Assembly: GCF_001905125.1 (NCBI RefSeq)
Contig: NZ_LWLE01000001.1
Span: 1,234,112-1,298,111, forward strand
Length of the DNA: 64,000 nt
Source: Streptomyces sp. TSRI0281
GTDB taxonomy: Bacteria > Actinomycetota > Actinomycetes > Streptomycetales > Streptomycetaceae
Direction of reading: 5' to 3'
Shown: one piece after another, positions 40,248 through 50,138 of the stretch
Position numbering within the stretch: position 1 is the stretch's first letter
Layout: the number at the start of each line of letters is the position of its first letter
Program-made: the position numbers and the translations under genes
The notes under the pieces: model-generated
Seen by the model: only the letters and a program-made list of their open reading frames with translations
The model's database searches: none
What the model was told of the DNA's origin: nothing

Positions 40248-40889
40248 ATGGATGCACAACTGCTCGCCTTCACGGGAGTCGCCGCAGGCATGGTGGCGCT
40301 GCCCGGCGCCGACTTCACCGTCGTCGTACGCAACGCGCTGGCCTCGCGCCGTTCCGGGGTGGCCACAGCACTGGGAGTCGCCGGGGGACTGCTGGTGCAC
40401 ACCGCGCTGGCCGTGGCGGGGCTGGCCGCGGTGCTGGTGACGATGCCCGTGCTGTTCCGCACCGTCCAACTGCTCGGCGGGGCGTATGTGCTCTATCTCG
40501 GTCTGAGCGCCCTGTACGCGGTACGGCGACGGTCCGCGGCGACCGACGGGGCACCGGCACAGGCGCCCGGCCCCGCGCCGAAGGGGCTCGGCCGCTCACT
40601 GCGCCAGGGCTTCCTGACCAACGCGCTGAACCCCAAGGCGCCGGTGCTCTTCCTCAGCCTGCTGCCCCAGTTCGTCCCCGACGGGCAGCCGCCGTTGCCC
40701 AGGACCCTGCTGCTCGCGGCCGTCGTCGTGGTGCTGGCGCTCATCTGGTTCCCGGCCGTGGCCCTGCTGGTGGACCGGTTGGGCCGGTGGCTGCGCCGGC
40801 CGCGTACCGCCCGTGCGATCGAGGGCGGCAGCGGCGCGGCGCTCACCGCACTGGGGCTCGCGCTGGTGACCGGACCGCTGCTGCGCTGA
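40248..40889 (+). CDS. LysE-family amino acid exporter
   Basis: A 213-residue membrane protein with five to six helices. Family marks are GMVALPGADFTVVVRNALASRRSGVATALG at the N-terminus and SLRQGFLTNALNPKAPVLFLSLLPQFV in the middle. LysE/RhtB proteins export amino acids such as lysine, arginine or homoserine. The start at 40248 (MDAQLLAFTGVAAG) is chosen over an upstream in-frame start because it matches the family N-terminus. The divergent LysR protein is the likely regulator. Confidence 0.93.
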   Translation: MDAQLLAFTGVAAGMVALPGADFTVVVRNALASRRSGVATALGVAGGLLVHTALAVAGLAAVLVTMPVLFRTVQLLGGAYVLYLGLSALYAVRRRSAATDGAPAQAPGPAPKGLGRSLRQGFLTNALNPKAPVLFLSLLPQFVPDGQPPLPRTLLLAAVVVVLALIWFPAVALLVDRLGRWLRRPRTARAIEGGSGAALTALGLALVTGPLLR

Positions 40890-40915
40890 AGCGGTTCCGG
40901 CCGGGCATCAGGGGA

Positions 40916-41386
40916 TCAGCGGACCCGTCCGTACCAGACGCTGTGCGACCAGATCTTCTCCAGCCGGACCAGGGACCCGGTCTTGGGGGAGTGCCAGATC
41001 TTCCCCTTACCCGCGTAGATGCCCACGTGGTACACGCTGCGGCCGGAGTGGAAGAAGACCAGGTCGCCCTTCTTCCGCTTCGAGGAGGAGATGTGGCGGG
41101 TCTTGTTGTACTGCTGCTGGGCCGTGCGGGGGAGCTTCTTGCCCGCCTTCTTGAACGAGTAGAGAGTCAGCCCCGAGCAGTCGAACCGGCGGGGGCCGGA
41201 TGCTCCGTACTTGTAGGGCGATCCCTTCTTCGAGGCGGCGATCTTGAGCGCCTTCGTCGAGTGAGTGGCGGCCTCGGCATCGGTCACCAGACCCGGCGCC
41301 AGCATGGTGCTGCCGACGGCGAGAGTGAGAACCGAGGCCGTACCGACCCGGGCAAGCAGAGACGGGACATGTACCTGCGCAGTCAT
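40916..41386 (-). CDS. secreted NlpC/P60 cell-wall hydrolase
   Basis: A 156-residue exported protein. Its signal peptide covers about residues 1-40 (LLARVGTASVLTLAVGSTMLAPGLVTDAEA-AT) and the NlpC/P60 domain is about 45-156. Catalytic cysteine is in RRFDCSGLTLYSF, histidine in VYHVGIYAG, third polar residue in KIWHSP. It cleaves peptide stems in peptidoglycan. The start at 41386 is supported by the riboswitch that ends just before it; an upstream in-frame start would lie inside that RNA. Expression is likely switched by c-di-AMP, as for other cell-wall hydrolases of actinomycetes. Confidence 0.94.
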   Translation of the reverse strand: MTAQVHVPSLLARVGTASVLTLAVGSTMLAPGLVTDAEAATHSTKALKIAASKKGSPYKYGASGPRRFDCSGLTLYSFKKAGKKLPRTAQQQYNKTRHISSSKRKKGDLVFFHSGRSVYHVGIYAGKGKIWHSPKTGSLVRLEKIWSHSVWYGRVR

Positions 41387-41390
41387 GCGC

Positions 41391-41525
41391 AACCCTTCGT
41401 CAGCCGCCTGTGAAGGATGACCTGTCGGGTTCGGGCTGGCGAAGTTGCCCGGCCGCACTTGGCGGCTTCACCCCGAGGGGCGACCGGTTGCCCGGTCGAC
41501 CCGTTGTGCTCGGGTCCTCCACTCC
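41391..41525 (-). promoter_or_regulatory. ydaO/yuaA-type c-di-AMP riboswitch
   Basis: The leader of the NlpC/P60 gene, read on the minus strand, contains the conserved blocks of this class: GGGGTGAAGCC (41464-41474), GGCCGGGCAACTTC, GCCCGAACCCGACAGGTCA and CAGGCGGCTGACGAAGGG, the last of which supplies the ribosome binding site. In Streptomyces this class precedes cell-wall hydrolase genes. The far 5' limit is approximate. Confidence 0.85.
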
Positions 41526-42095
41526 TGCCGATCCACTTCTGTCGACCAGTCATCCGGGCAGCGGCAGGACTCGGCGTCCGCCCGGACCGCCCCGCCGCGG
41601 TGGCGGGGGCTTGTCGTCCCAGGGATCTTGACTCACGAAGTGCCGGATTTCCGAGGCGAAACAGTGATTTGTGAGGCTCATCACGACTGATCCGTTCGGG
41701 TGGACGGGTCGGATTCGAGCCCTCGGCCGTGCTGTCCGACCAGTCTCGTACCAGCGGCGGAACGGCATATTCCGAGTACCGTCCACGCGCAGAGCGCAAG
41801 TTGGGTTGTCCCTCATGAGGGGGACTGCCTACGCCGAACGAGCGAGGAAAATTGATCAATCGACCGGGCGTGTCGCGTCGGCTCGACAGCGCCCCGGGGC
41901 CGGCTTCCTCACGCCGGACTCGGGCTTTCTTACCCTCCGGCCTCGGCAGCCCCGGCTCCCCTCACGCCTGACTCCGGCTCCTTCACCCCCCGACCGCAGC
42001 CCCGGCTCCCCTCACGCGCCGACCCCGGCCCCAGCCGCGGGGAGCGGGTGGGGCCGGGGTCGGGGGTGGGGCCGGGGTCAAGGCGGAGGGTGCGG
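41526..42095. other. intergenic stretch without a recognised gene
   Basis: 570 bp. The lower half is the probable promoter/leader region of the NlpC/P60 gene, with a TTGATCAA palindrome near 41853. From 41946 to 42079 it consists of GC-rich direct repeats (22-bp pair at 41946 and 41996; 15-bp pair at 42047 and 42065). No convincing coding frame on either strand. Confidence 0.6.
41946..42079. repeat. GC-rich direct repeats downstream of clpP operon
   Basis: A 22-bp sequence at 41946-41967 recurs exactly at 41996-42017. A 15-bp GGTGGGGCCGGGGTC recurs at 42047-42061 and 42065-42079. Confidence 0.85.
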
Positions 42096-42404
42096 TCAAC
42101 CCGTCGGTGGCGGGGGTACCGTGACCCGGCCCGCGCGCCGCTCCCCGTCGAGCAGGCGCAGCGCCCGCGCCAGGGTGGTCGCGTGGATCTGCGTTTCGCC
42201 CCGCTCGTGCATCAGCGCCAGGGCGTCGCGCAGTGCCGCGGCCCGGGAGGCCAGCGCCTGGGCGGCCCGGAGGGCGCCGTAGGTGTCGCTGCCACGGGCC
42301 GGGTTGATCCGGCCCAGCTGGTCGAGGACTTCCAGGTAGCGGTCGATGAACTCCCCTTCGGCGCGGGTCAGGGCGGGGAGCGGTGGGAACTCGGGTGGCA
42401 GCAT
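42096..42404 (-). CDS. hypothetical protein downstream of clpP
   Basis: A 102-residue helical protein, MLPPEFPPLPALTRAEGEFIDRYLEVLDQL..., with repeated Ala/Leu/Arg helices (ALRAAQALASRAAALRDALALMHERG) and a Pro-rich end. It has no catalytic or membrane motif. It starts 7 bp after the stop of the ClpP-like gene, so they form an operon and it may be a partner or adaptor of that protein. Codon usage is normal. I do not recognise a named family. Confidence 0.75.
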   Translation of the reverse strand: MLPPEFPPLPALTRAEGEFIDRYLEVLDQLGRINPARGSDTYGALRAAQALASRAAALRDALALMHERGETQIHATTLARALRLLDGERRAGRVTVPPPPTG

Positions 42405-42411
42405 CGTCGGT

Positions 42412-43047
42412 TCACCTCGCGGGGTGCGGCGGCCGGGGCGGGTTGCGGTTCTCCACGACGTGGTCGACCAGCCCGTACGCCTTGGCGGCCCGTGCGTCGA
42501 GGATGGTGTCGCGCTCGATGTCGGCGGTGATCTGCTCGGTGGACCGGCCCGTGTGACGGACCAGCATGGCCGCGAGCATCTCGCGTACCCGCATCAACTC
42601 GCGCGCTTCGATTTCAAGATCGGACGGCTGGCCCTGAACCGGTTCGTTCAGCACGGGCTGACGGATGACTACCCGGGCGCCGGGCAGGGCATGTCGGCGG
42701 CCCGGTGCCCCGGCCGCCAGCAGCACGGCAGCACTGGAGCCGGCCTGGCCGAGGCAGAAGGTCTCCACGTCGCAGGCCAGGTACTGCATCGTGTCGTAGA
42801 CCGCGGCCATGGCGCTGAACGATCCGCCGGGGGAGTTGATGTACAGCGAGACGGGCCGGTCCGGTTCGGCGTATTCCAGGTACATGAACTGGGCGATCAG
42901 GTCGGTGGCCGCGGTGTCGTCCACCGGGGTGCCGAGGAAGACGATCCGCTCGGAGAGCAGCTTGGAGTACGGGTCGAGAGTCCGGGTCCCCGTCGCGGTG
43001 CGTTCGGTGAACTCGGGCAGGACATAACGGGCGGCAGGTCGGATCAT
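42412..43047 (-). CDS. clpP: ClpP-family protease subunit lacking catalytic histidine
   Basis: A 211-residue ClpP (ClpP5-like by context). [12 protein letters not shown] forms the oxyanion strand, [11 protein letters not shown] carries the nucleophile S104, and ERDTILDA carries D180. The catalytic histidine, normally in V-M-I-H-Q-P, is R129 here (VVIRQP; codon CGT at 42661-42663, one base from CAT), so the triad is incomplete and the subunit is probably inactive alone, like ClpR proteins of plants and cyanobacteria. It could act in mixed rings with active ClpP made elsewhere. Start [13 protein letters not shown] at 43047. It is divergent from an orphan Phd antitoxin. Confidence 0.93.
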   Translation of the reverse strand: MIRPAARYVLPEFTERTATGTRTLDPYSKLLSERIVFLGTPVDDTAATDLIAQFMYLEYAEPDRPVSLYINSPGGSFSAMAAVYDTMQYLACDVETFCLGQAGSSAAVLLAAGAPGRRHALPGARVVIRQPVLNEPVQGQPSDLEIEARELMRVREMLAAMLVRHTGRSTEQITADIERDTILDARAAKAYGLVDHVVENRNPPRPPHPAR

Positions 43048-43110
43048 CGCGGTGCCTCTCCTGGGATCTGCGCAGGCCTCGGTCCACATGCGCGCTTCAG
43101 CTGCTGCATG

Positions 43111-43148
43111 CCTGTAAAAAATGTACAGGACGTACAGAAGGTTATGAT
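43111..43148. promoter_or_regulatory. clpP/phd intergenic operator and phd promoter
   Basis: Two overlapping perfect palindromes: CCTGTA-N7-TACAGG (43111-43129) and TGTAC-N5-GTACA (43122-43136). Just after them, TATGAT (43143-43148) is a -10 box 7 bases before the phd ATG at 43156, so that transcript looks leaderless and its promoter is covered by the operator. Confidence 0.6.
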
Positions 43149-43155
43149 GGGGACT

Positions 43156-43440
43156 ATGGCCTACGAGATTCCGGTGACGCAAGCCCGGGCAGAGCTCGCC
43201 GAACTGATCAACCGTGTCGTCTACGGCGGTGAGCGCGTCGTCGTGACGCGGCACGGCAAGCCGCTCGTCGCGCTGGTCTCCGCCGCTGACCTGGAGCGGC
43301 TCGAAGGCGAGGAAGTCGCCGCGGAGGAGCAGGTGATCAGCTCGGTGTCCTCGATCGGGTCGGTGACTTCCACTCCGAACGAACGGCGCCGCTTCGGCAT
43401 CGCCGCCGAGCACCGCGGGCATCACGACCGGAACGACTGA
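43156..43440 (+). CDS. Phd/YefM-family antitoxin (orphan)
   Basis: A 94-residue antitoxin-like protein with the Phd fold at the N-terminus ([50 protein letters not shown]) and a Ser-rich, charged C-terminus that would neutralise a toxin. No Doc, RelE or PIN toxin gene follows; the next recognised gene is ureA, 398 bp on. In-frame ATGs at 43144 and 43147 exist, but the -10 at 43143-43148 favours 43156. It probably binds the palindromes in the clpP/phd gap and may control clpP. Confidence 0.9.
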   Translation: MAYEIPVTQARAELAELINRVVYGGERVVVTRHGKPLVALVSAADLERLEGEEVAAEEQVISSVSSIGSVTSTPNERRRFGIAAEHRGHHDRND

Positions 43441-43760
43441 AGGCCCGGGGTCCCAGGCGCCCCGCAGGCCCCAGGACTCTCCCCGGGCCCTTCGGGGTGG
43501 CGAGGGCCGCGCCGTATACGACACGGCCGCGAGGGCGGTACGGGCGCTCCGGCGTACCCGCCGACGGCATGGCGCGCACGGTGATCGCCACGGCCCCGGG
43601 TTTCGTCGCCCAGGAGGCGCTCTTCGGGCACGTGCAGCCCGAAGAGCCGGAGAACGGGTTGTGCGGCCCGATGTCCATGGCTTCACCAAAGATCAGTTAA
43701 CGCGGTGGAAAAACTTCCGCCCTAACGTGCAATACCTCGCCGCGAGACCCTCATTCATCG
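43441..43760. other. intergenic stretch without a recognised gene
   Basis: Open frames exist on both strands, but none shows a protein family pattern. The part from about 43690 is AT-richer and leads into the ureA promoter. Confidence 0.55.
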
Positions 43761-43789
43761 TTCAACAGACTGTTGATGGCGGATAGGGT
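43761..43789 (+). promoter_or_regulatory. urease operon promoter with TCAACA-N3-TGTTGA operator
   Basis: TTCAAC (43761-43766), 17-bp spacer, TAGGGT (43784-43789) form a sigma-HrdB-like promoter. The perfect palindrome TCAACA-GAC-TGTTGA (43762-43776) overlaps the -35, which would suit a GntR-type or other repressor. Confidence 0.6.
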
Positions 43790-43838
43790 CCCGCTGCGCC
43801 CAGGGCCGGTACTGGGCGGAAGACGATGAGGTGGAAGC

Positions 43839-44141
43839 GTGCAACTGACCCCGCACGAGCAGGAGCGCCTGCTCATCCATGTGGCCGCCGACGTGGCCGA
43901 CAAGCGCCGGGCACGCGGGCTGCGGCTCAATCACCCCGAGGCCGTCGCCCTGATCACCTCCCATCTGCTGGAAGGCGCCCGGGACGGCCGCACGGTGGCC
44001 GAACTGATGGCGTCCGGACGCACGCTGCTCACCCGGGCCGACGTCATGGACGGCATACCCGAGATGCTCCACGACGTACAGGTCGAGGCCACCTTTCCGG
44101 ACGGCACCAAGCTCGTCACCGTCCATGACCCGATCGTCTGA
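43839..44141 (+). CDS. ureA: urease subunit gamma
   Basis: A 100-residue gamma subunit: [39 protein letters not shown] ... [53 protein letters not shown] start at 43839 after a GATGAGGTGG ribosome site. It is the first gene of ureABCFGD; the enzyme hydrolyses urea to ammonia and carbamate in the cytoplasm. Confidence 0.97.
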   Translation: MQLTPHEQERLLIHVAADVADKRRARGLRLNHPEAVALITSHLLEGARDGRTVAELMASGRTLLTRADVMDGIPEMLHDVQVEATFPDGTKLVTVHDPIV

Positions 44142-44156
44142 CGAGGAGCGCCGCCG

Positions 44157-44468
44157 ATGATTCCCGGAGAGATCCTGTACGCGGACGGGGCCGTGCCCAT
44201 CAACGAGGGCCGTGCTGTCACCCGCCTCACCGTCCTCAACGCCGCCGACCGTCCGGTCCAGGTCGGCTCGCACTATCACTTCGCCGAGGCCAACCCCGGG
44301 CTCCGCTTCGACCGCGCCGCCGCGCACGGGCTGCGGCTCCATATCGCCGCCGGTACGGCCGTCCGCTTCGAACCAGGCATTCCCGTCGACGTCGAACTCG
44401 TCCCGCTCGCCGGCCGCCGGGTCGTCCCCGGCCTGCGCGGTGCGACCGGAGGTCCCCTCGATGCCTGA
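44157..44468 (+). CDS. ureB: urease subunit beta
   Basis: A 103-residue beta subunit with [47 protein letters not shown] and GTAVRFEPG. It starts 15 bp after ureA with GAGGAG upstream, and its stop overlaps the ureC start by 8 bp. Confidence 0.97.
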   Translation: MIPGEILYADGAVPINEGRAVTRLTVLNAADRPVQVGSHYHFAEANPGLRFDRAAAHGLRLHIAAGTAVRFEPGIPVDVELVPLAGRRVVPGLRGATGGPLDA

Positions 44469-46182
44469 GCTCCACCGTGCCGTGTACGCCGATCTCTTCG
44501 GGCCCACCACCGGCGACCGCATCCGGCTCGCCGACACCGACCTGCTCGTGGAGATCGAGGAGGACCGCTGCGGCGGCCCCGGACTCGCCGGTGACGAGGC
44601 CGTGTTCGGCGGCGGCAAGGTGATCCGCGAATCGATGGGCCAGGCGCGCACCACCCGCGCCGAAGGCGCCCCCGACACCGTCATCACGGGCGCCGTCATC
44701 ATCGACCACTGGGGCATCGTCAAGGCCGACATAGGCATCCGGGACGGCCGGATCACCGGCATCGGCAAGGCCGGGAACCCGGAAACCATGGACGGGATCC
44801 ACCCCGACCTGATCATCGGGCCCGAGACCGAGATCATCGCGGGCAACGGCAAGTTCCTCACCGCGGGCGCCGTCGACGCGCACGTCCACTTCATCTCACC
44901 GACCGTCATCGACCAGGCGCTCTCCAGCGGGGTGACCACACTGGTCGGCGGCGGCACCGGTCCCGCCGAGGGCACCAAGGCCACCACCGTCACGCCCGGC
45001 CCCTGGCATCTCGCCCGGATGTTCGAGGCGCTGGAGGCGTACCCGGTCAACATCGGGCTGCTCGGCAAGGGCAACACGATGTCCCGCGACGCGATGTACT
45101 CACAACTGCGCGGCGGCGCGCTGGGATTCAAGATCCACGAGGACTGGGGTGCCACCCCCGCCGTCATCGACGCGTGCCTGAACGTCTGCGAGGAGACCGG
45201 GGCCCAGCTCGCCATCCACACGGACACGCTCAACGAGGCCGGATTCGTCGCCGACACCCTCGCCGCGATCGCCCGGCGCTCCATCCACGCGTACCACACC
45301 GAAGGTGCGGGCGGCGGGCACGCCCCCGACATCATCACCGTGGTCTCGGAGCCCTACGTCCTGCCGAGCTCCACCAATCCGACCCGGCCGCACACCGTCA
45401 ACACCCTTGAGGAACACCTCGACATGCTGATGGTCTGCCACCATCTCAACCCCGCGGTACCCGAGGACCTCGCGTTCGCCGAGTCCCGCATCCGGCCCTC
45501 CACCATCGCCGCCGAGGACATCCTGCACGACCTCGGCGCGATCTCGATCATCTCCTCCGACGCCCAGGCGATGGGCCGCGTCGGTGAGGTCGTCCTGCGG
45601 ACCTGGCAGACCGCCCATGTGATGAAGCGGCGGCGCGGCGCACTGCCCGGGGACGGGACGGCCGACAACCACCGGGTCCGTCGCTATGTCGCCAAATACA
45701 CGATCAACCCGGCGGTGGCGCAGGGCCTGGACCGGGAGATCGGCTCGGTCGAGACCGGCAAGCTCGCCGATCTCGTGCTGTGGGACCCGGCCTTCTTCGG
45801 CGTCAAGCCGCAGACCGTCATCAAGGGGGGCCAGATCGCGTACGCGCAGATGGGCGACGCGAACGCCTCCATCCCCACCCCGCAGCCGGTGCTGCCGCGC
45901 CCGATGTTCGGCGCACACGGCAGGGCGCCCGCCGCCAACTCCTTCAACTTCGTCTCGGCCACCGCGGTCGAGGACGGTCTGCCCGAACGGCTCGCCCTGG
46001 GCAAGCGGTTCGTCCCGATCACCAGCACCCGAGGTGTCACCAAGGCGGACATGCGGCAGAACGACGCCCTGCCGCACGTCCACGTCGACCCCGACAGCTT
46101 CGCCGTCACCATCGACGGCGACCCGGTCGAACCCGCACCTGCCGAGGAACTCCCCATGGCCCAGCGCTACTTCCTCTTCTGA
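44461..46182 (+). CDS. ureC: urease subunit alpha
   Basis: The 573-residue catalytic subunit. Nickel ligands are in [10 protein letters not shown] (H-x-H), AIHTDTLNE and [13 protein letters not shown]; the bridging carbamylated lysine is in [12 protein letters not shown]; the active-site flap is [22 protein letters not shown]. Full length and no lesion. ATG at 44461 overlaps the ureB end. Assembly needs ureF, ureG and ureD downstream. Confidence 0.98.
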   Translation: MPELHRAVYADLFGPTTGDRIRLADTDLLVEIEEDRCGGPGLAGDEAVFGGGKVIRESMGQARTTRAEGAPDTVITGAVIIDHWGIVKADIGIRDGRITGIGKAGNPETMDGIHPDLIIGPETEIIAGNGKFLTAGAVDAHVHFISPTVIDQALSSGVTTLVGGGTGPAEGTKATTVTPGPWHLARMFEALEAYPVNIGLLGKGNTMSRDAMYSQLRGGALGFKIHEDWGATPAVIDACLNVCEETGAQLAIHTDTLNEAGFVADTLAAIARRSIHAYHTEGAGGGHAPDIITVVSEPYVLPSSTNPTRPHTVNTLEEHLDMLMVCHHLNPAVPEDLAFAESRIRPSTIAAEDILHDLGAISIISSDAQAMGRVGEVVLRTWQTAHVMKRRRGALPGDGTADNHRVRRYVAKYTINPAVAQGLDREIGSVETGKLADLVLWDPAFFGVKPQTVIKGGQIAYAQMGDANASIPTPQPVLPRPMFGAHGRAPAANSFNFVSATAVEDGLPERLALGKRFVPITSTRGVTKADMRQNDALPHVHVDPDSFAVTIDGDPVEPAPAEELPMAQRYFLF

Positions 46183-46197
46183 CCGGCGGATCCGACC

Positions 46198-46860
46198 ATG
46201 TCACGCGCAGCTCTTCTCGTCCTGGCCGACGGCCGGTTCCCCGCCGGAGGGCACGCCCACTCCGGCGGCGCCGAACCGGCCGTCAAGGCGGGACGCATCC
46301 GCGACGCCGACGACCTCGCGGACTTCTGCCGGGGCCGCCTGCACACCAGCGGACTCACCGCCGCGGCACTCGCCGCGGCGGCCGCCCACGGCCTCGACCC
46401 GCTCGCGCTGGACGAGGCCGCCGATGCCCGCACCCCGTCACCCGCCCTGCGGGCGACCGCGCGCAAACTGGGCCGGCAGCTGATGCGGGCCGCCCGTGCC
46501 ACCTGGCCGAGCCCCGAACTCGCCGCGCTAGCCGCCGCCCGGCCGCGCGGTGCCCACCAGCCCGTCGTCCTCGGGCTCACCGCACGCGCGGCGGGGCTCG
46601 GACCACAGGACGCGGCGCACTGCGTCGCATACGAAACGGTCAGCGGACCGGCCACCGCGGTGGTCCGGCTGCTCTCCCTCGACCCCTTCGAGGCCACCGC
46701 CGTCCTCGCCCGCCTCGCCCCCGAACTCGACCGCGTGGCCGCGCTGGCCGCCGCTGCCGCCCGCCAGGGCATCGACGCCCTGCCCGCCGCCTCGGCCCCG
46801 CTGCTCGACATCACCGCCGAAGCGCACGCGGCCTGGCCGGTCCGGCTGTTCGCCTCGTAA
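46198..46860 (+). CDS. ureF: urease accessory protein UreF
   Basis: A 220-residue helical UreF with the family opening LLVLADGRFPAGGHAHSGG and the central RPRGAHQPVVLGLTARAAGLGPQDAAHCVAYETVSGPATAVVRLLSLDP. It works with UreD and UreG to load nickel into UreC. It lies 15 bp after ureC. Confidence 0.95.
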   Translation: MSRAALLVLADGRFPAGGHAHSGGAEPAVKAGRIRDADDLADFCRGRLHTSGLTAAALAAAAAHGLDPLALDEAADARTPSPALRATARKLGRQLMRAARATWPSPELAALAAARPRGAHQPVVLGLTARAAGLGPQDAAHCVAYETVSGPATAVVRLLSLDPFEATAVLARLAPELDRVAALAAAAARQGIDALPAASAPLLDITAEAHAAWPVRLFAS

Positions 46861-46887
46861 CTCCGCAAGAACCAGGAGCCGTATCCC

Positions 46888-47561
<674 letters not shown>

Positions 47562-47565
<4 letters not shown>

Positions 47566-48347
47566 GCGTGCGGGCGACCGCCCGGATCGTCGCCGCACCC
47601 GACGGCCGGGGTTCCACCGCGCTTCCCCTGCTGAAGAGCGAAGGGCCGCTCGCCCTGCGCCGCACCCGGTCCGTCGTCGACTCCTGCGCCAGGGTCACGG
47701 TCGTCGGCGCGATGAGCGCCCCGCTGGGCGGTGACCGGCTCACCATCGAGGCGCGCGTCGAGGACGGCGCCCGGCTGACCGTCGACTCGGCTGCGGCCAC
47801 CGTGGCGCTGCCGGGATCCGGGCCCGATCCCGAACCGGCCTCGTACGAGGTGGAGTTGTCCGTGGGGGAGGGCGCGGAACTGCGCTGGCTGCCGGAACAG
47901 CTCATCTCGGCGTACGGCAGCGAGCTCCGGATGGCCACCAGGGTCGAACTCGCCGCCACCGCACGGCTGGTGCTGCGCGAGGAGCAGATCCTCGGCCGTC
48001 ACGGCGAGAGCACGGGAGACCTGACCACCCGGCTCACCGTGCGACGGGCGGGCCGCCCGCTGCTCGACCAGCAGCTCGCCTATGGGCCCCGCGCGCCCGG
48101 CGGCTGGAACGGTGCGGCCGTCCTCGGAGGCCACCGCGCGATCGGTCAACTCCTTGTCGTCGACCCGGGCTTCGAGGGTGCCCCGGCCCGGCCGGGGCTC
48201 ATCGGCGACACCGCCGCGCTGACCCCGCTGGCCGGGCCCGCCGTGCTGGTGACCGCCGTGGCCGCCGACGCGCGCCTGCTGCGAGGCGTCCTGGACGCGG
48301 CGTTGGACGACGTACTGGACGGGTTGCGGTCCGGTCGCGGTGAGTGA
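47562..48347 (+). CDS. ureD: urease accessory protein UreD
   Basis: A 261-residue UreD/Ure[65 protein letters not shown] and [23 protein letters not shown]. It is the scaffold that binds apo-urease. GTG start at 47562 overlaps ureG by 4 bp. It ends the operon; no ureE follows. Confidence 0.94.
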
Positions 48348-48504
48348 GTCCGCTCAGCGGGACAGCGGGCACCGGTTATTGGTTCGGTAAAGAAACATGT
48401 GTACGCACTGTTCTCAGGAACCCCACAGACGAAAGGATCCCGGGGAAGTCCCGATGAACTGCGCCGCCACCGGCGGCGCATCGGATAGATGGGGGAGGTT
48501 CCAC

Positions 48505-50085
48505 TTGAGACGCACCGCAGTGCTCGGTTCGGCCGGCACTCTGATCGCGGGCACGCTCATAGCGGGCGCGATAGCCGCACCGGCGGCCACTGCCGACGGA
48601 CGCCACCACAACGGTGGCTCCGAGGCACGAGGCGTCCAGCTCGCCGCCGAGCGAGCGGCGAGGGCCGGGATCGACTGGACGGACTGTCCGGCCGACTGGG
48701 CGATCGCCAAGCCCATCCAGTGCGGCTGGGTGACCGTTCCGCTCGACTACGCCAAGCCGAACGGCAAGAAGATCAAGCTTGCCGTCGACCGCCACGTCAG
48801 CACCGGCACGAAGGCGGAGCGCCAGGGCGCGCTCATCTACAACCCTGGTGGTCCGGGCGGCTCCGGCATGGCGTTCCCGAAGCGGATCGTCAACAAGAAC
48901 CCGCTGTGGACGAAGGTCGCGAACGCGTACGACTTCGTCGGCTTCGACCCGCGCGGTGTCGGCCACTCGGCGCCGATCTCCTGCATTGACCCGCAGGAGT
49001 ACGTCAAGGCTCCGAAGGCCGACCCGGTCCCCGACAGCGAGGCCGACAAGCGCGCCCAGCGCAAGCTCGCCGCCGAGTACGCGGACGGGTGCGCCGAGCG
49101 CAGCGGCGACATGCTGCCGCACATGACCACGCCCAACACCGCACGCGACCTGGATGTCATCCGCGCCGCGCTCGGTGAGAAGAAGCTCAACTTCCTGGGT
49201 GTCTCCTACGGCACCTACCTGGGCGCGGTCTACGGCACCCTGTTCCCGGGCCATGTGCGCCGCATGGTCGTCGACAGCGTGGTCGATCCGTCGAGGGACA
49301 ACATCTGGTACCAGGCCAACCTGAACCAGGACATCGCCTTCCAGTCCCGCTGGGACGACTGGAAGGCATGGGTCGCCGAGAACGACGCCGCCTACCACAT
49401 CGGCAACACGCCCGCGAAGGTCGAGAAGGCGTGGCTGAAGCTGCGCGCGGCCGCCAAGAAGAGCCCGATCGGTGGCGTCGTCGGACCCGCCGAGCTCATC
49501 GGCTTCTTCCAGAACGCGCCGTACTACGACTCCACCTGGGCGCTCGTCGCCCAGACCTGGAGCGACTACCTGGGTGGCGACACCCAGGCGCTGGTCGACG
49601 CCGCCGGCCCCGATATGTCGGACATCGCGGGCAACATCTCCTCGGAGAACGGCAACGCCGTCTACACGGCCGTCGAGTGCGCGGACGCCAAGTGGCCCAC
49701 CAGCTGGCGCAAGTGGGACCGCGACAACACCCGGCTGCACAGGGACTACCCGTTCATGACCTGGGCGAACGCCTGGATGAACCTGCCCTGTGCGACTTGG
49801 TCGTCCAAGCAGCAGTCCCCGCTCAACGTCAAGACCGGCAAGGGTCTGCCGCCGGTCCTGATCGTGCAGTCCACGCGTGACGCCGCCACTCCGTACCAGG
49901 GCGCCGTCGAGCTGCACAAGCGGTTCAAGGGTTCGCGTCTCATCACCGAGAAGGGCGCCGGATCGCACGGCGTCACCGGACTGGTCAACCCCTGCGTCAA
50001 CGAGCGGGTGGACGCCTACCTGCTCAGCGGGACGACCGACCGGCGCGACGTGACGTGCGCTCCGCACGCCACGCCCAAGCCGTAA
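48505..50085 (+). CDS. secreted alpha/beta hydrolase, tripeptidyl aminopeptidase-like
   Basis: A secreted S33-type peptidase of about 526 residues. After a signal peptide (RRTAVLGSAGTLIAGTLIAGAIAAPAATA) come YNPGGPGGSGM (oxyanion region), the nucleophile elbow FLGVSYGTYLGAVYG, aspartate in VQSTRDAATPYQGA and histidine in EKGAGSHGVTG, with the TAP C-terminal cap CVNERVDAYLLSG. It cleaves peptides from the N-terminus outside the cell. The TTG at 48505 is preferred since GGGGGAGG lies 6 bases upstream; ATG at 48454 (after GGGGAAG) or 48397 are alternatives. It follows the urease operon but has its own leader. Confidence 0.93.
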   Translation: MRRTAVLGSAGTLIAGTLIAGAIAAPAATADGRHHNGGSEARGVQLAAERAARAGIDWTDCPADWAIAKPIQCGWVTVPLDYAKPNGKKIKLAVDRHVSTGTKAERQGALIYNPGGPGGSGMAFPKRIVNKNPLWTKVANAYDFVGFDPRGVGHSAPISCIDPQEYVKAPKADPVPDSEADKRAQRKLAAEYADGCAERSGDMLPHMTTPNTARDLDVIRAALGEKKLNFLGVSYGTYLGAVYGTLFPGHVRRMVVDSVVDPSRDNIWYQANLNQDIAFQSRWDDWKAWVAENDAAYHIGNTPAKVEKAWLKLRAAAKKSPIGGVVGPAELIGFFQNAPYYDSTWALVAQTWSDYLGGDTQALVDAAGPDMSDIAGNISSENGNAVYTAVECADAKWPTSWRKWDRDNTRLHRDYPFMTWANAWMNLPCATWSSKQQSPLNVKTGKGLPPVLIVQSTRDAATPYQGAVELHKRFKGSRLITEKGAGSHGVTGLVNPCVNERVDAYLLSGTTDRRDVTCAPHATPKP

Positions 50086-50100
50086 GTACCCGGCACGGCA

Positions 50101-50138
50101 GGGGCGGGTGGGCGGAGTCCTCTCCGTCCGCCCGCCCC
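50101..50138 (+). terminator. strong terminator after the aminopeptidase gene
   Basis: 17-base stem 50101-50117 / 50122-50138 (two G-U pairs) with a TCCT loop, followed by GTTCGT. Confidence 0.8.

Noticed and set aside
43337..43700. Possible small genes on either strand between phd and ureA
   Set aside because: Frames exist on both strands, but neither has a ribosome site, a family pattern or a convincing toxin fold.
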